Below, in pieces: positions 12,101-24,100 of a stretch of DNA of 64,000 nt. This DNA is from Branchiostoma floridae (Eukaryota > Chordata > Leptocardii > Amphioxiformes > Branchiostomatidae). Made by a program: the position numbers and the translations under genes. Each line of letters opens with the position of its first letter. Position 1 is the first letter of the stretch. The notes beneath the pieces were generated by a model, which was not told where the DNA came from, did not search any database, and saw only the letters and a program-made list of their open reading frames with translations. The stretch is taken from NCBI RefSeq assembly GCF_000003815.2, contig NC_049991.1, positions 4,522,195 to 4,586,194 of the forward strand, written 5' to 3'.

Positions 12101-15100
12101 GTTGATTTGCTTATATGGATGACATCTCTGGGTAGCTAATATGAACTTGAAAATGTGATACCCCATGCAGTGCAGTTAAAACAGCCTGCAGTACTCCAAG
12201 AAGTAGATAGATGGCACTTTAGAATGGCCAATTTGGTGCAGGACAACGGGTAGCTAGTTTTGCTGGTATTATCAAGAATGAATTGGCTATTCAATGTAAG
12301 AAAGTGTAAAGTAGTTCATTTTAATAGCTGGTTTGAACTGGCATTAGTATTTTTAATTTGCATACATCTCAAGACAATGAAAAACATCCCTAATATGATC
12401 AAAAAGGCCTGGGGATGCACCAACAATATTTTGACACTTTTGACATCCCTTTGTTGAAGTTAATTCAATCTCTTTTTTTCAGAACATGAATGACCTGGTA
12501 CAGAAACACCCGTCTTGGTCGGCAGCACACCTGGCTGTACACCTGGGGATGATAGAATGTCTCAAACACAACGTTGTTGCAGGGTAAGGCCACACCAATT
12601 TAATTTCTTGGTTCACGGATTTTTTCATTAAAAAATATGGAGCGAGAGGGCGAAATAAAAATAAATATAAAAATTGTAAAATGGTTGGGGTAAAGGTAAT
12701 GGCTAATCCAAAACATAAAGAAAAAAGTTTTCAGCTTGAAAAAAGTACAAAACAAGAGTTCGTAGACCTCAGGCCTGCATGAAATGTATTGGGTTTCTGT
12801 AGACCTATAATTGTGTATTTTTGCCTTTTTGTCTGTGGTACGTGGTTGGAAAAATGAGCTTTTTACTGTGTTGGTTGTGCACCATGCAAAAGTATGACTC
12901 TGAAATTCCATTTTCTGAATTTGTAAGTTTGGACAGGGATGAACATTACTTATTTTGGATTTCTTAAGTATGTAACCAACCACAGTACTTTGAAGTTGTT
13001 GAGACGCTACCTTTTTTTGTCTCAGATGGCCCATGCACATGTAGTTACTCTGTCACATGATATACTAATATCTTTCTATTTCAATGTACTGACCTAATGC
13101 AGCTGCTAAGTCTCCTTGGTTTGTGTTCTTCCAATGATATTCATTAAAGATTTATTTCTGGGGTGTTATTCACTTGACATCGGAATGTTACTCGCATAAT
13201 TTGACCAATGATACTTTTATCTGTAGTTCCATAGACATTAGACAACATGAATAGTGGTAGCCCCCATGCAGCAGCAACAGTTAGTCCCCAGGGTGGTATG
13301 ATATTTTCATTCAATCCATCCAACCCAAACCTAAATCTCCTGTAGTATCTAAGCCAAATTTAACAGCATAATTTACTATGAAAAATGTCCTTGTCAATCC
13401 CATTTATAGATGGCAAGCTGCTGGCAATGGAAGCTTTGAAAAGTTCAGAAGCTGTTGTAGTCAAAGCAAACACCCAGCAAACATCCCCACAAACCAATGA
13501 GCAGTTGCTTAGAAGGGGAATTTCATCATATATTTGCCGCGACAAAATGCAACAAACGATACTGAATTTAAAACAGAACCGAGCTAAGCCTCCACCACTT
13601 AACCCTGCCTGTACCATAGATTAAGCAGGCCCCAAAACCAAGCGAATATGACTAGCCCAAAACAACAAATTACCTGTATACAGTATGGAAATGGCATTAC
13701 CAAAGAAACAAAAAGAAACACAGGACAAATCATACACATACCTTTCTCTTATGCCCACACTCTATACAGTTCTCCTCCACATTAGAAAATTGCATCTTCT
13801 TCTGTTTAAGTTCAAGTTCAACCATGATTGCCAACAGGGTAAAGGAACTTGTACCGGAACTTAAAACTCAGTACTACAAATGTATACAGCTCTAGAAACA
13901 CCACAAAGAGTAATAAGCAAACTCCAATTATACCTGACCAACAGATATATAATCTGGCACACTCCCATCATCTGGCAAACTGTCAGTGCCACTAAGTAAC
14001 CTGATACATTGAAGGTGGCCCAGGCCAGATGATGGTTCTACACCCAACCATAATCTGTTTTTAAAACCAAGCAGATATTGGGAGGATGCCCCAACCACAC
14101 TAAAACAGGGTCAACCTATACAGTATCAAGTTCAAGCACTAGGAGGCCCAAAATCAAACCTGACCACCAGGACACCACAAACAACTCACGTACCAAATGG
14201 CAATACAATGGCACCTTGCGTTCCGGAGATACAGCGCACGCCCCGTGCCCGCACAAAAGGTAACCTAAAATGTCAAGTTCAAGCACCAAGGGCGCCAAAA
14301 TCAAAATTGAGCATTATTCAGCCACCGCCGACACATGTGCCAAATATCATCGCGCCAGCACCAGCCGTTCAGAAGATATAACTCCGGAAACACCCCTCCC
14401 GGACACAAAATTCGACCTGCCGGGTCAAGTTCAAACGCGACAAGGCCCAAAGTCAATCCTAGGCAACAGGCAACAACCCCCCACCCATGCACCAAAAATC
14501 GTCGCAATCGCGCGTATCGTTCCGGACACACAGCGCCAAAAGTGCCCCAAAAACACCAAAAATGCCACCTTCAATGTCAAGGTCAAGCGCCAGGAGGCCC
14601 AAAATCACACCTGAGTGTCAGGCTACCACCCTCAACCCACGTACCAAAAATCGTCGTGCTCGCACCATCCGTTCACGAGATACAGCGCCCTACATCCCCG
14701 GCTACCGAAAAGTTTCCACCAGCATCAAAACCATACCTGCATACATGCAGGTAAACACTATTTTTGTACAGTAACAGCACCTGTACCCACACTTTAAGGA
14801 GCTTATAATATAAAGGCCAATTTGCTACACCAGAAAGTTGGTGAATGGTTTCATTAACGGTGAAAATTTGCTGAGTGGTGATTTTTATTTTTATTTTTTT
14901 TCCCAAAAAATAGGAGCGAGCGAATCCGTGAACCAAGAAATTAAATCGGTGTGGCCTAAGGTGTGACACAGCTTATAGTACTTTTGCAAAGGCTGTGTAA
15001 GGCTATCAGCAACCTTCGTATTTGTTGGGCACCAAAATGTCAATGAACTTCAAAATCTACAAATTATTGTGCATACAGTTTATTTTTGCCTGAAAATATA

Positions 15101-18100
15101 CCCTGTTACATTGGGTTGGGGCTTAGTGTCATGTGTTACAGTTGCACTAAGGACACAAGCCATACTTTGGCCAAAAATGTCCTTTTAAGCTCACAAATTT
15201 GAGTACAGTGCACATGATTCTTATCTTTTTGTTTGTTTTGCATGACTGGTAAAAATGCTTTAGGCATAAGACATCGGTTTTTAGGCCGAATCAGGGCTCG
15301 AAATTCATTTTAGGATTAGGTGCACTGGTTCACCTAACCTAAAAAATTTGGTACACCAAAAGAATTTTGGGTGGCACAACACTTGTGCCTGCATGCCATG
15401 GATTCAAACCCAGAACCTTTAGATTCCAAGTGAAGAACCCTAACCAGAATACCACCTTGAATCTCACAGTGCCCTGAACATGGTGGAGGAGGAGAATGGC
15501 CGTACACCCCTGCACCTGGCCTGTCTGGCCGGGAACATCGCCTGTATCCGGGAACTCATGCACTGTAATGTACAGGTGGAGAAGGCAGACAGAGAGGGGA
15601 ACACAGCATTTCACTTGGCTTCACAGTGCAACCCTGAAGCACTGGAGGTGAGGAATTGGAATCTTTTGTGTTTTCTTATGCCATGAAAATTTTGAATACA
15701 AAATCGTATTAACCATGGAGCTTGTTTTCCTTTATTTTTATTTTCATAATTCATCTTTTGTAGAATACTGAATAATTGTGATCTTTTTTGTACATTTTAA
15801 GTTACTGATAAACAATAACAAGTTGTGAAAAGTTAGCAGGAAGAAATTATTTATGATATTCATATCACGGTAACTATACCTGTCCATAGTGCTGAATGCC
15901 ATCCATACACATGTTGGTAATCACATCTGTCCTTAATGCTGAACACCATCTACACAAAGGAAACACGCCTGTCCCTGGTGCTGAAGAACATCCACACAGA
16001 AGTAAACACACCTGTCTTGGGTGCTGAACACAATCCACACACAGGTAAACACACCTACCCTAAGTGCTGAACACCATCCACACACTGGAAAGCACACCTG
16101 TCCCTAGTACTGAAAACCATCTACAGTCAAACCTGTCTATAGCGGCCACTCAAGGGACCGGACAAATTTGGCCACTATAGACAGGTGGCCTCTGTATAGA
16201 GGTGGCAACTTGTAGATAAAATACCCAAGGGACCGACAAAAAGTGGCCACTATGGCCCTCTGTAGAGGTGGCCCCTAATACAGGTTTGACTGTACACACA
16301 GTCAAACATACCTGTCCCTGGTGCTGAACACCATCCACATGCAGGAAATCACATCTGTCCCTGGTGCTGAACACCATCCACACACAAGTAAACATTTCTG
16401 TGTCGAACACCACAACACAAAAGTAAGCACCTGTCCCTGGTGCTGAACACAACCTGTAGCTGGTACTGAACACAGGTAAACACACTTGTGCTGAACACCA
16501 TCTACACACAGGCAAACACACCTGTTCCTGGTGCTGAACACCATCCACACATGTAGGTAAACACACCTTATCCCTTGTACTGAACACAGGCAAACACATC
16601 CGTCCCTAGTGCTGAACACCATCTAAAGACAGGTTAACATACCCGTCCCTGGTGCTGAACACAATACACAAGTGAACACATCTATCCCTGGTGCTAAATG
16701 GCATCCATACACAGGTAAACACATCTGTCCCTGATGCTGAACATCATCAACACACAGGTAAACACATCTATCCCTATATGCTGAACAACATTCACACAGA
16801 GGTAAACACACCTGTCTCTGGTGCTGAACACCATCCATACACAGATAAACATACCTGTCCCTGGTACTGAATACCATCTACACAGAAATAAACACATGTA
16901 TCTCTTGAGCTGAACACCATCCACACAAGGTTAAACATGCCAGTCCCTGGTACTGAACAACAACCACACACAGGTAAACACATCTGTCTCTGGTGCTGAG
17001 CAACATCCACACACAAATAAACACATCTTTCCCTAGTCCTAAACACCATACACAGGTAAACCAGCTATCCCTGCCTGGTGCTGAACACAATCCACACACA
17101 GGTAAACATATCTGTCTCTGATGCTGAACACCATCCACACACAAAGAAACACATCTGTTCCATCATGTTCTAGATTCTGTGCTCTACACGAAGCCCTGCT
17201 GTGAGTGCCCTGAACCAAGCAGGAGAGTGTCCCTTCCATGTGGCCTGCAGATATAACCAGCCCAACTGTGTCCCTGGTGCTAAAGACCATCCACACACAC
17301 ATAAACACATCTGTCCCTGGTGCTGAACACCATCCGCACACAAATAAACACATCTGTCTCTGATGCTGAACACCATCCGCACACAACTAAACACATCTGT
17401 CCCACCATGACCTATAGATCCTGTGCTCCACTCGAAGCCCTGCTGTTAGTGCCCTGAACCAAGCTGGAGAGTCTCCCCTCCATGTGGCCTGCAGATATAA
17501 CCAGCCCAAATGTGCCCCTGGTGCTGAACACCATTCACACACATATAAACACATCTATCTCTGGTGCTGAACACTATCTGCACACAAATAAACACATCTA
17601 TCCCATCATGTTCTAGATCCTGTGCTCTACTCGAAGCCCTGCTTTGAGTGCCCTGAACCAAGCGGGAGAGTCTCCCCTCCATGTGGCCTGCAGATATAAC
17701 CAGCCAAAGTGTGCCCCTGTGCTGAACACCATCCACACACAAATAAACACATCTCTCTCTGATGCTGAACACCATCTGCACACAACTAAACACATCTGTC
17801 CCGCCATGTTTTAGATCCTGTGCTCTACCCGAAGCCCTGCTGTGAGTGCCCTGAACCAAGCGGGAGAGTCCCCCCTCCATGTGGCCTGCAGATATAACCA
17901 GCCAAAGTGTGTGCAGATCTTACTGAACGTTGGAGCTAATGTCTTACTCATGGGAGCCAAGGGATACCCCATACACAGTGCTATGGAAGCCAACAGCATG
18001 GAGTAAGTATAGTTGGTAATATGGGTGCATTTTTTGACCACTAAAGTATATCTAACTTTGGACATAAGAATATCTAACGTTGCTTAAACTTATCCCTACT

Positions 18101-21100
18101 GCCTGGTCCTGTTACTGACACCAATTTTGTTCTAGATCGCTTGCTCAGCATGTAATGCAATTAAGTACAATATGTATGTTTTATTGTTTGAATTTCAGGA
18201 ATATTTTATCTACTGATGTAAATGATACCATTTGTTACCCTATAGTGTACAAAAATAAATAGATAAATAAATAGATATTATATTGGTGCACCTAAGAAGA
18301 AAAAAAAGGTGCACTGATCCAATTTTTGGTGTACGTAGGTGCACTTTTACCCATTATTTTGAGCCCTGCATATTAAGAACTGATGAGGAAAAGTAATTTT
18401 CCTGTCTCTTCTGCGGAATTTAAATGAGAAGAAAAGAAAACTTTATTAGGATAGGCAAGATCTGCCACAATAGCTTAATATGTACATACATGTATGTTTA
18501 TTCAGGCTTTTAACCAGGCATGCGTCAACGCGTCATCTGGACGCGCTTTTCTTAGAATAACAAGAAATTTGATGCCCCTGGACGCCCTTACACTGGGCAG
18601 AAAATCGTCTGACAATCATGAAATTCTGATTGACCAGGGATGCTAGCAGGTCATTTGTGGTCACAGTCTTCTACTGTGATCTCTGGAACAGTATTTTTGC
18701 CTCTTGGGATACCTTAGAATGCACTTTTTAAACTTTGAATCATCAAAAACTCTGCACCGTGGAAGGTGGATGCCCCCAGACCCCCCTACAATAGTCACTT
18801 ACCACGACTCACCAATACGTTTTGACTCCCTATTATAAAATCCTAGCTAAAAGCCTGTGTCTACTCCACCTGTGACAGGTGTTTGGAGCTATTGTTGGAG
18901 CGAGATCCTCGGCAGGTGCACACAGTAGACCCCCAGTCAGGTCTGACTGCTCTACACTGGGCCAAAACACCTGAGGTACGGACAAACATTTTCCTTTTCT
19001 AAATTTACTGTACAGTAGATGACATTGTGTGGTTTGGCAACACCTCAAGGGCTGAGCCTTTACCAGAGGTAGTTGTGTTTCATTCCTTAAGATGACCTAG
19101 ACACATTACTATGTTAAATGTATTACATGCTTGGTCAAGTGGAGGTTTGTCTTGGCCTTTCGCGTACATACATGTAGTACTTTCAGAACATGATTTAGCT
19201 TAATTTAAGTTTTAGACTATCCTTCCTTTCCATTACCTTAATATACATACATAAAAACATATTTCAGTTAACATTATTGTCTTTGATATGGTGTCCATTT
19301 ATGATTACATTCATGAACGGAGGTATCTATACTGTATAGTTTGAAATTCCTGTATGTCGGACATGTGTGTTTTTACATGTGTACATGTACCTAGTAGTAA
19401 CAATTTGAACTGAAAAGTATGCAGAAATTTTCAATACTTTTCAGTTCAAATTGTAACTACTACCATTTCAAAAGAAAAAGAATATTTGCAGCAAAATATA
19501 TTTAAAGCTAATACTTTTTCTTAGTGCATCCAACTCCTACTGAGTAAAGGAGCCAGACTTGAAGCGGTCAGTACGTCTGGCCTGACACCGCTACACTACA
19601 TGGTCAAGGAGAAACTCTTCACCTGCGTCCTGGCCATCATGATAGCGAACGCTGAGGTCAATGTCAAGGATCAGGAGGGGAACACCCCCCTGCACCTGGC
19701 TGTTCAGGTATGTTGTCTTCCCCATGGGGGTTACACTGACTGGTGCCCTTTTTATTGATAGACTAAGTGTTATAGTCATCAGTTTGTGAAGTCAGATTTT
19801 AGATATGCGAAAGAATTTCCTGCCATTTTCCTTTAAAAATTAAACAGTTAATTAGTTTTACTCAAATGTATTGATGTCTGTCTAATTTTGTACTGTAAGA
19901 TATTTTTGCTTCTGAATTAGACTATTGAGTTCTGAGCTGTCGATATCAAAGGTGAAAACTGTTATATATGCATGCTATATATGCATAAAGATTTAGTTCA
20001 GTGTTATCTCTGTTGATTTATCTTTGGAAAATTCTTCAACTATGGAAAGAGACTTGAACACTTTTAAAAACTGTTGAGGAAGTTTGCCCCAGGGCTTTAG
20101 CCAGCTCGAATTTTTTTTCCGTCAGCCAATTACAATCGTCGCGAAAACCGCGAAAATTTATTAGAAGGACTGAACTGAGACCTTTAAAAACGGGTTTTAA
20201 TGAGATTATCGTAAATGCGAAAGGGCGCCGACACACATTGTCAACAATCATAACAATAGCAAAACAAACAGTGTGTGGCTTTTTCGGCCGTGGACAGCGT
20301 CCCCAAGCCGACTGTAGCTTCAACCAAGGATTTTTGTCCGTCAAGGTTGACAGATCGGTTTAAAAATTTTTCCGTCAGACGCAGCACATTTCCGTCAATT
20401 GACGGAAAAACGGACGCTTGCTAGAGCCCTGGTTTGCCCCATGCTTGCTATAAAGATAAGTTTTCCAAGGACACAGCACACACCAATTGTGTCTGTTGCG
20501 TGTATATGTCTGTAGTTTGTTTTGCTGTCTGCAGAAATTATAATTACACTGTCTCTCCGAGATATTGCCATTCATGAACTTCAAGTTGAATGTCTAAAAT
20601 AATGATGGTGTTGCATGCACATTACACAAACTATGAAACAAAATTGAAAGAATTTTCTGTATGTCTGAATGGATGTTTTGAAAACCTTTTTCTGGTGTGT
20701 ACCCTTTTTTCTGCTTTGTGCAACATGTTAGCAGACCCTACTTGACAAGAAGACAACTGAGAAAGTAAGCTCCTGCTGCTTACATCCCCCCCCCCCCTTT
20801 CACTTTTTCCCCTAACCTTGTCCTCAAATCCCTTTAAGAAAACCTGTAGGCAAAGTCTCAAATTGTTAAAAAGATTAGGACATCGTAGCACTTTGAGTTG
20901 TGCTTTTAGTCATTTTATAATGAATTATGTTAGCCATTGATATTCATCCATTGAAGTGTGATACTATTTTTCTGTTCACAAATGTAATTGAATATATAGA
21001 AAACCCATTATGATATACAATGTAGTAAGACTAATGGTATATATCCTTAACAATACTGATTCAGAATGTCCTGAAATCAAACCAGTAGCAAATGATGATG

Positions 21101-24100
21101 ATGACTTAGACTGTAAAAATTGACAATTATCGATAGGTCTGTAACAAAGCTGATAATAATATAGTGCCTAAACATTTATGCTACCTATTTTTCTCTGTTT
21201 TTGTGAGTTTTCTTAGCAGCTTTACAGATAGCTAATAATTTCTTATGCCACAATTTGTCCATTCTGTCAAGGAAACACCTGAGGATGTGAGTTTAATTCA
21301 ATGGAACGTTTCTTGAGGAAAATGAACATGCACACGTGCACACAACAAAAACACTGTTTGCTCGCATAATCTCATGCACTTTACTTGTTTTGTCATTTAT
21401 TACTGGTTCTATACTGTAAATGCATTCAAGTTTGTAGTGTTTTTATGATCAAGGTTTTCGCGATGACCAGCTCTTTACCACAAACTCAAAACCATCGCAA
21501 AAATATTTGTCCCTTAGTAGCTCCTGTAACCTTGACGAGTTGCTAGTAGTTGGTGTCCAATTGTGCAAACTTGAATGCATTTACGGTATTAGAGGAACTT
21601 GGCTTGCAACTGTCTTTTGAAAATTGCAGCAAGATGTCTGCTTGAATCTTTCTGTTTTTTAGTCGTTTGAGATAACCAATTGGTGGCATTGTGAATTTGG
21701 GGACCACAAAAATGTTCCTATCTTCACATTATAGCCACGAAAAAGATATTAACTTATGACCTTGCATGTTTTTCAAGGTCAATCATTAGCATGACCCTGC
21801 ACCTATAGGTTATAGCATCACATGTAAGAAGCCATGCCAATGGACCTGCACTGTTAGGAGAATTTAGATTTTAATCTGAATGGAAATGAATGCCCTTACC
21901 ATAGCAAATTTATCTGTTACAAGACATTTTCCTTTCTTTATTCAAGGTTGAGAGCGTTGACATTATTCGAGTCTTGGTCGTGTTTGGCGCCAATCTTAAC
22001 GCCAAGAACAACAAGGGCGAGACTCCGCGACACATGGCCGCCCAAAGTGCCACTGGCAACAAGGACATCCTTGTGGGCATGCTACACATGGTGGGGGCTG
22101 AGAGGTGAGTGTATCTGTATTTTGTATTATTGCATGTGTTGAAGTGCCTCACGGTGTAAGACACTGGTACTGCATCTAGAGAGTAGAGAGCTACTGATTT
22201 TACCAGTGGGATTCAGCACCAGGTCACAGTAACTGCTGTAAATTTAAAGAATGCTGTTCTTTTATTCTGGACGCATATGTTTTGAAGTGCCTCACAGTGT
22301 AAGACACTGGTACTGCACCTAGAGTGTCTAGCGGGAGTCTTCAGAGGAATTCAGCACCAGGGACAGAACTGTTGCAAATTTTAAGAATGATATTCTTTTG
22401 TTCTGGATGTATTATCATATACTTGTTGAAGTGCCTCACAGTGTAAGATACTGGTACTGCACTTAGAGTGTAAAGCTACAAACGTCAGCAGTGGAATTCA
22501 GCACCAAGGACAGTAACTGCTACAAATTTAAAGAATGCTATAATTTGTTTTTAAAAAAGAAGTGCCTCACAGTGTAAGACGCTGGTACTGTACCTTGAGT
22601 GTCTAGCAGTAGTCTTCAGTGGAATTCAGCACCAGGGACAGTGATCATTTTAAATTTATAGAATGATATTCTTTTGTTCTGGATGTATTATCACATACTT
22701 GTTGAAGTACCCCACAGTGTAAGATACTTGTACAGCAGTCTTCAGTCACTGTGAAATTCAGCACCACGGACAGTACCCACTGTAAATTTAAAGAATGATA
22801 TTCTTTTATTCTGGATGCATCATTGCATATGTATTGACGCACCTCACAGTGTGAGAAACTGGTACTACAGTTAGAGTGTCAAGCTACAAACTTTAGTAGT
22901 GGAATTCAAGCACCAGAGATAACAACTGCTACAAATTTAAAGAATGCCATTCTTTTATTCTGGATTCATTATTGCAAATGTGTTGAAAATGCTGGTACTG
23001 CACTTCAAGCTGTAGACTTAAGCATTGGAATTCAGCACCTGGGATAGAAACTGCTGTAAATCTAAAGCACACATTCTTTGATTCTGGATGCATTGTTGCT
23101 TATGTGTTGAAGTGCCTCACAGTGTAAGACACTCGTACTGCACTTCAACCTGTAGAGTCTAGCAGTGGAATTCAGCACCTGGGACAGAAACTGTTGTAAA
23201 GTTTAAAGAATGATTGCATAAATTTAAGTTATGTTGCTGTACAGCCACTCAGTGATTGCTACTTCTGATGGAATTTTTACGATTCTCCATTTGTTATAGA
23301 TGTGAGGCCAACATGACTGGATGCAAAGATGGCTGCCAGTACGGACAGGGATTTGATGGACTGCCTTCTCCTGTCGCTGCTGCCTTGGAGAAAACACACA
23401 ACCGAAGTAAGCGAGCCCGTAAGCTGAACCGTTAGTTTGTTAATTGGGTGACAGAAGCTGGTCTTAAAGGTGGTCTTATGGTTAAGGTTGTTGACATAGA
23501 ATCAAGTTTTGGGGTCCATATTAGGGGTGGATATTATCGGAATCAGGTCCAGGTTCAGGTCCGGACCTGAACCTGATCCTCTGGCCCTGAATTTTCTGTA
23601 CTGGTACACACCCCTAGTTCATATCCCTAGCAATGTTGCTTTTCCTTGGAAAACTTTACACCTTTTCTTCACTTGACTTAGGTAAAAATGAGTACTTTGG
23701 TTAGGATGGGATGTAAATGTTTGAAGAGAGTCACTTCTGGAGGAAATTTACCAGTTATGCAGAAAAAAAAGAGAGAAAAGCAAAAAATTGAATAACAGCC
23801 AGGAATTTCTGGTACACAATGTATGTAACGTGTTACATTTATATATATTATCATTTTTAACAATTTGAATGATTGATGTGTACAAGTTTTATTTCCAAAG
23901 AATCTGACAGCATTTTTGTAATTCCAACAGGTATGGATGACATCCTCTCCCTGGCTGTGGGAGCATCTGCTATTGCTGCTGGGTATGACCAAATGGACGG
24001 ACCAACAACTCCTTCTAAGTGAGGACATTTCATGATGAAATTAATGGTTACACCCCTATGATTTGACACCCCTATGCTCTGACACCTTGTAACCCTGGTG

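Larger units (their letters stand above)
15880..17810 (+). repeat. roughly 45 bp minisatellite with donor-like words
   Basis: Degenerate tandem units resemble 'gtccctggtgctgaacacc' + 'atccacacacaggtaaacac'. Many units contain CAGGTAAAC, which resembles a splice donor. A TA-flanked MITE (16134-16292) interrupts the array. In its last 650 bp the array alternates with three truncated copies of the following exon, at about 200-245 bp spacing. Long cysteine-rich minus-strand open frames over this array are artefacts of the repeat. Confidence 0.85.

Noticed and set aside
12600-13040. 146-residue minus-strand frame
   Set aside because: AT-rich sequence at the left end of the Harbinger-like element; composition and lack of motifs suggest chance.
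14078-14774. Overlapping plus-strand frames rich in Pro, Thr, Lys and Arg
   Set aside because: They lie in the 150 bp satellite, are open in several frames at once, and show no splice context or family match.
16150-18065. Several overlapping minus-strand open frames rich in Cys and Val (for example 16150-16599 and 17446-17880)
   Set aside because: They read the antisense of the minisatellite and the duplicated exon fragments; repeat periodicity, not selection, keeps them open.
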